A stretch of DNA of 64,000 nucleotides from Litoditis marina (Eukaryota; Nematoda; Chromadorea; Rhabditida; Rhabditidae): the NCBI GenBank assembly GCA_964036275.1, contig OZ038434.1, positions 32,902,447 through 32,966,446 of the forward strand, read 5' to 3'. Position 1 is the stretch's first letter, and every line of letters starts with the position of its first letter. Shown piece by piece: positions 1 to 11,653 of the stretch. A program made the position numbers and the translations under genes. Below the pieces are notes generated by a model. The model did no database searches and was not told where the DNA came from. It was given only the letters and a program-made list of their open reading frames with translations.

Positions 1-571
1 ATTCTCTTCTCAACCAATTCCATGCTCACGCACGTTCTGTTATCACAGCCGAAGTGACTACAATGAACAATAAACACCTGTTTGTCAAGGTGAGATTGGT
101 ATGAGATTGCATTGACAGTTTGCATAGGGTAATATCGTTATCAAAATGTATTAGGAGTATAAAACAGAGCAATTACATAGTACTGCTTGCAGCTGAAACC
201 ACACTGGACTTCATGATTACTAGCTTAATCTATCTAACAATCACAATCAGTTTAAGCTTGCTCAAACGTATACGTTTTTGTAGAACAGTCGATAGTTTTC
301 ATGCTCAAACAAATGAGACCAACATGCGCGTTACTTACCGTCGAAACCCGGAAAAATACAGAAAATACAAAAAGACAAACTAGAATTTGATTGGGGTGAA
401 TGAATGAAAATATCATAGTCTATATCCATTTTAAATGAAATGAAGAACAATTGTTCAAGATCTATAAATATTTACAGGTGTGTTATCCCACCGTTGACAA
501 AAGTACGGTGAGCTCGCTACTCCAAATGGTCCCATCTGGCCAGTTCGATCGCGACCAGAGACATTTCGTGT
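1..571 (+). pseudogene. Gene A fragment (exon 8 and part of exon 9), tail of an earlier copy
   Basis: Bases 1-89 equal gene A exon 8 and 478-571 equal the start of exon 9, both matching 15387-15957 almost exactly. Exon 9 is cut at about 571, after the codons for the residues near GQFDRDQRHF. The sequence then passes through about 9 bases of filler into the repeat unit starting near 581. It is the end of a further module copy lying to the left of the window. It cannot encode the membrane anchor. Confidence 0.8.
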
Positions 572-645
572 TTTCGTTTTAGTGCATAAATGGTAGGCTT
601 ATAGCCTATTGAGTTCAACTGGCTAATTGACTCTTCCATAGGGAA

Positions 646-726
646 AGCTACTCCGTGGAGTCCCACGGGACTCCGTGGGACTCCACGACGTTCCGTGGTT
701 TCCCACGGATCGTGGTTTTCCACGAT
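646..726. repeat. Cluster of CCGTGG/CCACGG palindromes
   Basis: About five overlapping short palindromes of the CCGTGG-n4-CCACGG kind lie end to end in 80 bases, the densest cluster outside the satellites. It lies about 65 bp inside the left edge of the tandem unit. A copy lies at 18555-18635. Function unknown. Confidence 0.75.
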
Positions 727-1141
727 AGCAACTATTCTGCACAACTTAAATTTCTATTTTTGGTTGAATTGACAATGTAAACACAATGAAGAGTTGTTGA
801 ATTTCTCAAATAATCGTCATACTGAATTATATTTAGCGGTTAAAACAAGAATAAGTACCACAGGTCTGGCTGTTTTCACGTCAACTTGAAAATCCCATAC
901 TGACTCAGAAAAATTGATTTCAAAACTAATACGTTCACAATTTGTTCACTTTTCCAGATTTTCGTCAGAAACTATGATGTAAACGTGAATTCATGAGTTT
1001 TCTCACTAATTGGTCCTAATGTTACTACAATTCACGAAAAGGAACCTTATGCGAGTCAGTATGTGGGATATATCTTCTCTGTCGATGATTTCTGAATCAT
1101 TCATGGACTTTCTGAGCTATTAACCTAATTTTTTTCTACAT

Positions 1142-1214
1142 GTCGTTGTGGTGTAATGGGGTTGGACCATGCCTACCGATCGAATGGAGTCGGGTTCGAT
1201 TCCGGTGAGCGCCG
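1142..1214 (+). tRNA. tRNA-like sequence, degenerate or SINE head
   Basis: TGGTGTAATGG (1149-1159) fits a pol III A box and GGTTCGATTCC (1193-1203) is a perfect B box, 33 bases apart. A T-rich tract follows. The T stem has two mismatches and the acceptor stem pairs only about 5 of 7 positions, so I read it as a tRNA pseudogene or the head of a tRNA-derived SINE. The anticodon cannot be assigned with confidence. Confidence 0.4.
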
Positions 1215-2129
1215 CTATTTTTGCATTTTGTTGTTGGCTGTGATACTTCAGGACACATCTAACAAATAGATGTAAAATACAATCTTCAGATAATGAATAT
1301 GAGACAGACAATTTTTGAACGAAATCAATGTTTTTGTTCAAGAGAAAACTAATTGACTTAATAACCATTATGGCAATATATAACAAATAGGTCAATTGCA
1401 TAATTCACTTACGCATATTGTCAGTAACTAATTGTCGATAACCAGTCCCTTTTATTTCGCCGCCTTCTTTGATTTACGTGATTTATGTACTAAAACAAGT
1501 TCTAATATGAGAAAAAATCAAAATATATAATTTTTCTGGAAAACTGGTTAATTGTGCTCAAGGACGTATGTACTGATGATAATCAGTGTTCAAAACACTA
1601 TATTTGACTTTTGGACGTTTTTTGGTCGATGTTTCTGCCACGCGTTCTAGCTGGGAACGCAAATTCGTGGGAATCCACGGAATTCCGTGGAAGTCCACGG
1701 GTTTAAGCATTGGAAAAGGGGCGGGGCTTATATTTAGTATTGGTTGCTAACCAGAGAGAAACTGCTCCCCTCAAAAAAACGGAAAGGGCTAAAAATTTCA
1801 GGGTACGTTGGGATTGGTTTAAGAAGACTATTAGAAGTGATCCTACATACTAATTAATTATTTTTGAAGTTTAAAACTCTATTATATTTTTTTAAAACTT
1901 TATTTCCAAAAAAAGTCTGGATTTAGCTGAAAACTACAAAATGTACTCGGATTTCATTGAGAAGAGTATTAGTGGGCTTATAACGATTGATGTATTTGTT
2001 TTCAGTTATCTGATGTCATTCATTACTTTTCAGTACAGCCAGACGACGAACCTTGTTTTGTGCACAGAAACTCGAACGTGAATAGTGTGTTGAAACCATT
2101 TGAACGTTTAACAAATCATTGGAGGTTTA
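1215..2129. other. No gene seen; AT-rich spacer with palindromes
   Basis: I see no convincing exon here. There is a double palindrome at about 1664-1701 (TTCGTGGGAATCCACGGAAT then TTCCGTGGAAGTCCACGG). Bases 1771-1830 carry most of the differences between copy 1 and copy 2 in this part. The same holds for 19124-20039. Confidence 0.5.
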
Positions 2130-2967
2130 TTAGGCATAAGTCATGTTGTTGAAATAATCTGATACAATCTTACTGGTAACTCCATGTTCGTTGTCGAGTT
2201 TTACCATTCTCCGAGCGAAGTATCGGTAAACGGCAAAAATGACTCCGCACTGTAGAACGAAAAGAATGAATACAACACAAAATAGTACAGTATATGTCTC
2301 TATAGTGAAAGATGAGTGGAGATTGCTGATTCTTCCGCTTCTCTCGACGTAATCGGTCATTTTAGGAACCTGGAAGTATGTTTATTTCATTGTGTTTGTG
2401 TGATTATATTACAGAAATAGCCTGGTGAATAGGTCGATTGGCTGACTGATTTTATTACAGAAATAGCCTTGTAAATATGTTCACTGGTCAGCTGACTAAG
2501 ACGACTGTTTCATGTGCACGTGGGTTTCTACAGTACTCCGTTAAACAGTACAACGTTGCTCTGAACGAATAGTTTAATTCCGTTTTCATGTACTCGAAAC
2601 TGAAAGTTAGATCGGGAGTGCGGAGAGAAATATGTGGTGAAGGAGTGAAAAACTCTTGGAAAGTTTAATTTTTAGGTTGATACTAACAGTTAGAACTTTT
2701 TGAAACAAACATCACAATGCCCCTACAACCCGAATTAGTTTTACTCACGTTTCCATAACTTGCAAAACTGATGTGATCGACCACAGAAATTCTGCTCTTG
2801 ATAAGCGTATGACCAATTCTCAGACTCGTATCTGAAGGAAGTTGAACCGAGAACACCTGGCCAGGTAGGGAGATAGGTTCAGGATGTAGGTACGGATGTT
2901 CCAATTGACCTCGTGCACTGGTAGTCGCGATTACTTGCTTCGAGACCATATTTCTCACCAGCACGAA
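2130..2967 (-). pseudogene. Gene A 3' exons 10 and 11, displaced, with long C-terminal tail
   Basis: Exon 10 is at 2967-2749 (219 bp, phase 0 to 0, acceptor TTTATAG, donor GTGAGT). The last exon is at 2369-2130 and ends in TAA. Together they give the membrane-proximal part, a span around YTVLFCVVFILFVLQCGVIF, and a tail of about 28 residues ending NNMTYA. The plus-strand copies at 17072-17257 diverge after the span and end RRMVKRLNL. The longer tail here is probably the original C-terminus. No upstream gene A exons precede it on this strand; what lies upstream is truncated gene B, whose exon 8 also ends in phase 0, so a spliced B-A chimera is possible. Confidence 0.7.
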
Positions 2968-3271
2968 CTATAAAACAGGATAAATGATTTCTCTTGCATT
3001 TCGCATGTATGCGAATAGTAAGTTGTTTCTATATTTCATCACCACTACGTTTTAGTCTACATTGTTATTATGAAAAACAATGTACTCGTACGATAAAGTT
3101 AGACGTCGCGCATGTTTTGACAGCATATGTGAATTGAGCGTTCTTACACATCAGAAACTGGGATTTTCAACAAATTCGCTTCTGCAACAAATTCACCGAT
3201 ATCATACATTACATTCAACTTTTTAATGATAATTCACGTTTATTTTGCGTTTTGCGCATTTCACGTAATGG

Positions 3272-4703
3272 TGTCTGTAATCTTGATAACACCTGTTTTA
3301 CGTGTACCCCAGTGTAGTTGCTATGTACTTTAACAGTTTTCCGTGGACTCCCACGGCTCACGAAATTTTACTTTTCTAGATAGGAATTGCTATGATACTG
3401 AAGAAAATCGATAAAACAGGTTTATCATTACGAACTCATCATTCTCACTATTAATATGAAGTCTAACATTCCCAAAATCAGTTGCAATAGTTTCTTCGTG
3501 GGATCCCACGGTAGTTAAAAAATCTCACCTCTCCAGATTATGAAAGAAGACTATTCGTTCTCCGTGGGATTCCACGATGGGGGAAAATTTTCATTTCCAA
3601 ATGAAATTGTTCTGATACTAAATTAATTGACAACAATGTAGTTAGCCTTAATATACTCACAACATTTTCTGTCATCTAAACTCCAACCTCCTTGTGAAGT
3701 TTTCAAGTAGTTTTCCGTAGTATTCCACGATACACGAAATTTATACTTCCCAGAATAAAACTGGGTGGTATATTCAACATTAGACACAATTCTCGTGGTT
3801 GAGGACAGACAGACGAGAGAGGTTCAATATACCTTCTCTTTAACAGTGACAGCTCCGCGTTTCGAGTGTGTACGAGCCTCTCTTGATTTACTCCGCTGCA
3901 TAAGGTGAATCAGGCCGTCTTCGTATGTAACAATAGTAGCCAAGCGCAGTCCGTAGATGGAAACTGTAAGAATTTGTTGGACAATTATTACAGTATTCAC
4001 GAAAAAATGTGTAAAACTCGAATTTCAAGTGTACAATGTGCTAAAGTCACCATTGAAGTTACTGAAAAAATCGATGAGTTACCCTCTTTTTTCATTTTGT
4101 TTTTGTTTTCAGTATTCACCAAACAAAGTGTACTTTGTGCAGAGCTCAAAGCTCACGTTTTCGGAAAAAAAAGATTAACACTTCTATTATTCAATAGTTG
4201 AATATACCACCCAGTTTTATTCTGGGAAGTATAAATTTCGTGTATCGTGGAATACTACGGAAAACTACTTGAAAACTTCACAAGGAGGTTGGAGTTTAGA
4301 TGACAGAAAATGTTGTGAGTATATTAAGGCTAACTACATTGTTGTCAATTAATTTAGTATCAGAACAATTTCATTTGGAAATGAAAATTTTCCCCCATCG
4401 TGGAATCCCACGGAGAACGAATAGTCTTCTTTCATAATCTGGAGAGGTGAGATTTTTTAACTACCGTGGGATCCCACGAAGAAACTATTGCAACTGATTT
4501 TGGGAATGTTAGACTTCATATTAATAGTGAGAATGATGAGTTCGTAATGATAAACCTGTTTTATCGATTTTCTTCAGTATCATAGCAATTCCTATCTAGA
4601 AAAGTAAAATTTCGTGAGCCGTGGGAGTCCACGGAAAACTGTTAAAGTACATAGCAACTACACTGGGGTACACGTAAAACAGGTGTTATCAAGATTACAG
4701 ACA
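3272..4703. repeat. Inverted repeat, about 500-bp arms, around gene B exon 8
   Basis: The left arm (about 3272-3769) is the reverse complement of the right arm (about 4206-4703), with mirror sum 7,975. The loop of about 435 bases carries gene B exon 8 (3963-3833 minus). Each arm holds four CCGTGG/CCACGG-type palindromes. The right arm is the normal intron 7 of gene B, as seen once at 53,090-53,590 in the intact copy. The left arm is an extra inverted copy made when gene B was cut. A copy lies at 21,182-22,613. Confidence 0.85.
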
Positions 4704-5710
4704 CCATTACGTAAACTTGACTGAAGTTACTCGTCTTATCATATCTGGAACCTAGACAACGTAAGTTCTCACCTGGATTAACCACTTGCTTGATGTATTT
4801 CAATAAACAAATCATTGATTTTATGAATGTTAGTTGAACACCTTCTTTCACGCCCAACACAACCATTTTATTCATGACAAGAGTGAAAGTGGACTTCGAG
4901 AAGATGATATCGTCAACGGACACTTTTTCTCCGTAACTGAAATAATTATTCATGTTTTATTAAAATATGAGGGTCGTATGGAGTATTCGTGTGGAAAAGA
5001 ATCCGTTGTGGCGAATTACACAACAAAATTGCTTATTGAGAGTTGAAAATTTTCGATTAGTTTTTCTAGAATACTAAGTTAACGTGACTTCTCAATTTTC
5101 TTCTAGTATATACCAATTTTCTGATCTTATCGGAGCGCTTTAAGTGGTCGTCCGTTAGTTTCTCTGCTGTGTTGAAAGTCCTGATTATATCGGTTACAAG
5201 CCACCTCGAAGTTTTATACCAGGTAAAAGATTATTTCTCTGACGCGAAAAATCAGCCATCTGACAGTTTAAAGATTGCATTTCAGCTCGTGAAAACAATT
5301 AAGTTGTATAATTTTTAATATCGGACAGTTCTCACCGTTGTCTTGATCTCATTGTGTAGAGCAGAAAGCGTAAAACGCTAGCCAAGTAGGGATGTCTAAA
5401 TTCTTGCTCTTCGTCGCCTTCTTGGGGGATAACCACACTCTTGTCTTCCTTGAGACTTTCCAGATAGTTAGAAAAACCGACCAGTAGCGGGTGTTGCTCC
5501 AAAACTAGTTTTCTCCAAAAACGCAAATGGTTGTACAAGCCTTTCTCCAGATCTGAACCACATTTTAGTTATATAAACTAATCGAGACCTAATATAGTCA
5601 TAAATATAGCTTTGAAAACAAATTTTGAGGAGTGTGTTCCTGAAAATTAATGGTAAGCAAACTTAACAGTCGGTGTTCTGACTTAACGGTTAACCTAAAC
5701 CGTGCTATCG

Positions 5711-5738
5711 CGCGCAGCGCGGAGCGCTGTGCGAAATT
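5711..5738. repeat. GC-rich hairpin in gene B intron 5
   Basis: A GC-rich imperfect inverted repeat (GCGCAGCGC, spacer, GCGCTGTGC) stands out from AT-rich surroundings. It lies in the intron between exons 5 and 6. Copies are at about 23,621-23,648 and, inverted, 52,058-52,085. Function unknown. Confidence 0.5.
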
Positions 5739-7203
5739 TGTCTTTGGTTCGGCTAATGCGCGCTTTCATTTTTTTAGTTCACCCTCAAAAAGGCCCAAGC
5801 GTGCAAATCAAAACTTTCAATGATTTGTTGATATATGTACCTGTTCGAGGACGATAAACTTCTGTGTAATATTCCTGCCGCCAGTCATCGGCAAGAAAGT
5901 CAAATGTGTGACAGTGCTCAGGTGGTACAAGAAAAACAGTGTGCACGGCACCCTTCACTGAAAACAGACACAGCTAAACTTTATATGTCAAAGTATGATC
6001 AAACTATGCGTTAGTGTTTTCACTACATGTCCTAAAACACAACTATTCGGTCAATTCACGTTGTGCAGTAATTAACCCAATTTTTGAGTACGAAATATAA
6101 GGTAATTAAATAGTTTATGGTACCATGCTATATAAATGGGGTTTGAAGGGTAACTGAGACGGTAATTAAATGATTGACGTTGTGACTTTGTGATGAAAAA
6201 ACTAACGCAGAAAGTGTTTGTCTTCCGGCTCTTCATAGGTTTCCTCTCTCTCGAGAACATTAGAGGCAACCGCGATGTCAGGTCGGTTCATGTCGAGAAT
6301 TGCGTTTTCCTGAAATTAAGAGGTTCTCCATGAAGCGAGTTTCCCGGAACTGTTTACACAACATATAAGAAACGTAACATGAATTTAGATGGAAAAGTTC
6401 ACATTAATATTAAGCAACACAAATAATTTGCTTACAACTGAAATCAGTTACTTTAATCGGGCAATACGTGAAAGTTGTCATATTTTAACTGTTAAGAGCT
6501 CAAGGTAACAACTGCTCTCACCCCTCTCGGTCTCGGAATGGTCAGATCTGGTGGAATCTGATGGCTCTGTGACTTTTTGATCATCTGAAAATTACAACTC
6601 TCATTTGTATCAATTGCACATGGAAACTGAAGTCTACTGTTCAGTTCAACTTGAATTCACAAACGATTCATCATAAGGTTTTTAGCTGTTTGAGATTTTG
6701 TGTAGCTCTTCCTTCATACATAAAACATTTGACCTTAACCAACAATCCTATCGCGGGTTGATGGAGAACTAATAGATATTTTGTCTTTCGATCTAGTCCC
6801 TATGATAGTTCTGAAACGCTCTTATTTTCAGAAAAAGAAATACCGAAATTTCATGCATCTCTGACTTGTATGATAACATATCTGTATACTAATATGCATT
6901 GTACTCTATGAGTTTTCCGATATCATAAAAAAAGTCGCGAGCTAACCTGCACCAGTTCTCGCACGTTCATCAACAGTTCTTGATTGACTTTTGTGGCATT
7001 AGCCAGATGCACACCAGCACTAGAAGTCACATCATGTACTACTGGGTTTTGTACAACAGTCTGAAATGGTAAATATAATTCATTTGAGTAATTTTTGGGT
7101 AATGGTAAGTGTTTAATTGTAACAGATGAAAACGTGGCAAAAACTTGAACATTGTCAGCTCGTAACTGTTATGAGCCCTGAACAAAAAAATATATATTCT
7201 CCT

Positions 7204-7263
7204 CCCTCTCGATCTCGGAATGGCTAGATCTAATGGAATCTGATGGCTCTGTGACTTTTTGAT
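7204..7263 (-). pseudogene. Decayed duplicate of gene B exon 3 inside intron 1
   Basis: This encodes IKKSQSHQIPLDLAIPRSRG, matching exon 3 (IKKSQSHQIPPDLTIPRPRG, minus 6584-6522) with three changes. The 5' flank has CCCCCAC instead of a TTTTCAG acceptor, and the 3' flank has GAGGGAGGAG instead of a GT donor, so it is unlikely to be spliced. The duplication predates the amplification, since it also occurs at 25173-25114 and 50533-50592. Confidence 0.7.
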
Positions 7264-7504
7264 GTGGGGGTCAATGATAAGTGTTCTAATCATGAAACTA
7301 TCTCTGTGTACTCAAATACGTAACTCCGGAGAAGATAAAACTGTGTACCTTGTGCGTTAGTGGAACTCCCATTTCACGGAGTTTCTTCATAAAATATTCT
7401 ATTATTTCGAACTCATACTGTGTGCGAGCTTGTGGAATATCTCGGCAATCCAACTTTGCACCGCGCATGTTAACTGATATTTTCTCAGCCGCATGACGCA
7501 CAAC

Positions 7505-9315
7505 CTGGAAAAGTTGAGAATATTCAATTTTGAAGTGTTTGATCTTCTGAACCGTTCTCACAAAAAAGAATCATCTTTCAGTGTCGTTTCAAATAAAATT
7601 TCTACTGCAACTAGAAGTTGTATTGGAAATTTCATGAACTGTTTTCTTATTCAATGCAAAGCTAAATTCTGAACTCTACAAAAAAGCGAAACTACACACT
7701 ATGCTCGAATACTAGTTGTAATAGTGAATCCAAATCGTATATATATACAGAACTTGGAGGTCTGTCTACGATTTTATTGCCAGCTGACAGTTTTTTGAGC
7801 CTAATGTAGAAGTCCGGGCCGGATTATAAAGGACTATACGCCTTACGTGGTATCCCACGGAAATATGTTGAAACGCATCAAAACGAAGTGAGAGTTTCCA
7901 CAAGCAGACAGAGCGTATGTGTTTTATTGTACAAACTATCATTGAAATTTAAATAAGTAATGTATCATTGTTAGGATTCCAAAATTGCAAAAGAGGATTG
8001 CGAGGTGGTGGGAGTTTATAAAAAAACACCTGGGAGTTTTAGGTTGTGAAGGGCAGTTATGATTTACATTAGCATAACCTCTACTCCTACAACACCTACA
8101 AAACTGTATTTTTCATTCAAAGCGTACTGTAGAAGTCTGAGCCAGATTGAAAAGCACTATGCGCCTGAAGTGGTATAAGACGGAAAAGTGATAAAATTTC
8201 ACTATGAGAGAAGGGAAGGAGAGAGAGAGAGATAGAGATAAAGAGAGGGAAGAGGAGTGAGAGAGAGAAAAAAAAAGTTTACAAGCAGAAATAAGCATGT
8301 GCGTATTGATGTACACTTCGTCAATCGAATTAAACTCAGTTCTATAACATTCCAAAACCCGTGAAGTGTAGTTTGCATTCACCGTGGGATTACACGTAAA
8401 ATTTCAAAACTGGGTTGCGAACGGGCTAGAGTTAACGAAAAAGCACTACGAAGCAGTGATAGATTAAGGATTGCAGCATTACAGTAACCCAAATCCTGTG
8501 GGCTTCTGTTTTGCTCCGTAATAATGTGGTTTTCTGAACTCTCTGTACGTAATGTATGAACTTTCATCTCAAAACAGAATAAATGACTCTTCTCATTTTT
8601 CAAAAATTTCCTACATTGCACATTATAGAGGTACGGTCCCTTTGACGTGTTGGTGTCCATGTTGATTAATTGTGTGGTCATTCAACTATTCCACCAAAAA
8701 CTATAGGAGGTCACCCATAACTATTTATTCTTGGAACGAAAAAACAAAAAACAGTGATTTCGATTGAACAAGCAATACTGTCGTTCACATGCTCTTTAAC
8801 CGATACAGGTAGAATCTATCAAATCTACCCAGTTATGTTAACTATGTTTAAAATGGCTGAAAAGCCGCACTGAACTATCGAAGCAGCGGTTGACCGAGAA
8901 AAACATGAAGTATAATGAAAACACTTTTTTGTGCTTGTTGGAAACTCGAACATGGTGAGAAACTTCCGAAACTTATTTGCATGCCTTCCCAATATCGTTC
9001 TATTCTTTCTGTTTAGTATCACAAATGTGAGCTATCTCTACAGTGCGGTGAACCTTTTCGTTCTGTCAATTAACTTTAGCCACAAAGAGTTGCGAGCAGA
9101 CACTGCTCGACTGTACAATCATTAATTAACGATCTTAACGAGCCGCTATCATGATACACTGTGGAAAGAGCGTTGTATTGAATAGCTCTATCTGAAAATC
9201 ATTCCCATAGTCGCCTTCTTGCTAGCTTGTTCCATTGAGTTACTATCTTCAAAAACTCAAGTAGTAATGCTGTATGTTCTTTTGCTCTGTACTTTTGCTA
9301 CATCATATAGAATCA
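7505..9315. other. Divergent spacer between gene B and gene A, left part
   Basis: This presumably includes the 5' end and promoter of gene B, whose first coding exon I could not find. Weak coding candidates are a minus frame at 8681-8379 starting MTTQLINMDTNTSKG, which lacks a usable donor, and plus frames at 8931-9125 and 9219-9425. The second plus frame opens with a hydrophobic stretch (VVMLYVLLLCTFATSY) but runs into the satellite. Isolated palindromes lie near 7846-7861 and 8381-8396. A homopurine GA tract lies at 8212-8272. Equivalent regions are 25,415-27,225 and, inverted, 48,481-50,291. Confidence 0.45.
8212..8272 (+). repeat. GA-rich low-complexity tract
   Basis: About 60 bases of nearly pure purine, mostly GA dinucleotides. 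Copies are at 26,122-26,182 and, as CT, at about 49,524-49,585. The copy 4 tract differs slightly in length. Confidence 0.85.
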
Positions 9316-11590
9316 CCCGTTCCGATTTGTCGACTTTGACTGCCGCACTCCCATTCATTTTGGTCACTTCGTGGGACTCCACGGAAACTTCCAAAAGCGA
9401 TCTTCCTACTATAATAACGCATTAGGTCATCGCGATAGATCATAGAAATGAACTAAATTAATAAACCGTGTGCTATTCTTTATTACTTGACTCTGACTGC
9501 CGAATTCCCACTCATTTTGGTCATTCCGTGGGACTCCACGGAAACTTCCAAAAACGATCTTCCTAGTATAATAACGCATTAGGTCATCGCGATAGATCAT
9601 AGAAAAGAATTAAATTAATAAACCGTGTGCTATTCTTCATTACTTGACTCTGACTGCCGAATTACCACTCATTTTGGTCATTTCGTGGGACTCCACGGAA
9701 ACTTGTAAAAGCGATCTTCCTACTATAATAACGCATTAGGTCATCGCGATAGATCGTAGAAATTAATTAAATTAATAAACCGTGTGCTATTCTTCATTAC
9801 TTGACTCTGACTGCCGCACTCCCATTCATTTTGGTCACTTCGTGGGACTCCACGGAAACTTCCAAAAACGATCTTCCTACTATAATAACGCATTAGGTCA
9901 TCGCGATAGATCATAGAAATGAACTAAATTAATAAACCGTGTGCTATTCTTTATTACTTGACTCTGACTGCCGAATTCCCACTCATTTTGGTCATTTCGT
10001 GGGACTCCACGGAAACTTCCAAAAACGATCTTCCTAGTATAATAACGCATTAGGTCATCGCGATAGATCATAGAAATGAATTAAATTGATAAACCGTGTG
10101 CTATTCTTCATTACTTGACTCTGACTGCCGAATTACCACTCATTTTGGTCATTTCGTGGGACTCCACGGAAACTTGTAAAAGCGATCTTCCTACTATAAT
10201 AACGCATTAGGTCATCGCGATAGATCGTAGAAATGAATTAAATTAATAAACCGTGTGCTATTCTTCATTACTTGACTCTGACTGCCGCACTCCCATTCAT
10301 TTTGGTCACTTCGTGGGACTCCACGGAAACTTCCAAAAACGATCTTCCTACTATAATAACGCATTAGGTCATCGCGATAGATCATAGAAATGAACTAAAT
10401 TAATAAACCGTGTGCTATTCTTTATTACTTGACTCTGACTGCCGAATTCCCACTCATTTTGGTCATTTCGTGGGACTCCACGGAAACTTCCAAAAACGAT
10501 CTTCCTAGTATAATAACGCATTAGGTCATCGCGATAGATCATAGAAATGAATTAAATTAATAAACCGTGTGCTATTCTTCATTACTTGACTCTGACTGCC
10601 GAATTACCACTCATTTTGGTCATTTCGTGGGACTCCACGGAAACTTGTAAAAGCGATCTTCCTACTATAATAACGCATTAGGTCATCGCGATAGATCGTA
10701 GAAATGAATTAAATTAATAAACCGTGTGCTATTCTTCATTACTTGACTCTGACTGCCGCACTCCCATTCATTTTGGTCATTTCGTGGGACTCCACGGAAA
10801 CTTCCAAAAACGATCTTCCTACTATAATAACGCATTAGGTCATCGCGATAGATCATAGAAATAAATTAAATTAATAACCGTGTGCTATTCTTCATTACTT
10901 GACTCTGACTGCCGAATTCCCACTCATTTTGGTCATTTCGTGGGACTCCACGGAAACTTCCAAAAACGATCTTCCTAGTATAATAACGCATTAGGTCATC
11001 GCGATAGATCATAGAAATGAATTAAATTAATAAACCGTGTGCTATTCTTCATTACTTGACTCTGACTGCCGAATTACCACTCATTTTGGTCATTTCGTGG
11101 GACTCCACGGAAACTTGTAAAAGCGATCTTCCTACTATAATAACGCATTGGGTCATCGCGATAGATCATAGAAATGGATTAAATCAATAAACCGTGTGCT
11201 ATTCTTCATTACTTGACTCTGACTGCCGAATTACCACTCATTTTGGTCATTTCGTGGGACTCCACGGAAACTTGTAAAAGCGATCTTCCTACTATAATAA
11301 CGCATTAGGTCATCGCGATAGATCGTAGAAATGAATTAAATTAATAACCGTGTGCTATTCTTCATTACTTGACTCTGACTGCCGAATTCCCACTCATTTT
11401 GGTCATTTCGTGGGACTCCACGGAAACTTCCAAAAACGATCTTCCTACTATAATAACGCATAAGGTCATCGCGATAGATCATAGAAATGGATTAAATCAA
11501 TAAACAGTGTGCTATTCTTCATTACTTGACTCTGACTGCCGCACTCCCATTCATTTTGATCACATCGTGGGACTCCACGGAAACTAAAAA
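9316..11590 (+). repeat. 157-bp satellite array, about 15 units, with palindromic core
   Basis: The conserved GGTCATCGCGATAGATC recurs every 157 bases (for example 9426, 9583, 9740, 9897). Each unit carries one TTCGTGGGACTCCACGGAAA palindrome. Three unit variants rotate: a CACTCCCATTC/CTTCC type, a GAATTCCC/CCTAGTATAA type and a GAATTACC/CTTGTAAAAGCG type. This gives a higher-order period of about 471 bases. The array occupies the spacer upstream of gene A exon 1. Copies are at 27,226-29,500 and, inverted, 46,206-48,480. Confidence 0.95.
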
Positions 11591-11653
11591 CTCAATCTCA
11601 AGTTAATGGTGGTTTCGTGAATATATTCAGCAGAAAATCTAATCTTTTTTCAG

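Larger units (their letters stand above)
3833..7504 (-). pseudogene. Gene B, 5' half only (exons 1-8), recombinase half lost
   Basis: The exons are 7504-7349, 7060-6947, 6584-6522, 6309-6207, 5957-5841, 5552-5336, 4936-4773 and 3963-3833. All have good GT/AG signals and compatible phases, and together match the first eight exons of the complete gene at 50292-53963. Homology stops at about 3777, just after exon 8, so the exons with the recombinase motifs are missing. The sequence then turns into an inverted copy of intron 7 and the gene A 3' exons. The retained part gives about 355 residues with no domain I recognise: mostly charged and hydrophilic, with acidic runs such as EREETYEEPEDKH. No in-frame stop or frameshift was seen. 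Confidence 0.7.

Noticed and set aside
1120..1401. Minus-strand open frame containing LTGIEPDSI
   Set aside because: It is the antisense translation of the tRNA-like sequence, a common false peptide.
9316..11590. CRISPR-like array
   Set aside because: Units are near-identical over their full 157 bp with no variable spacers, and the host is a eukaryote.
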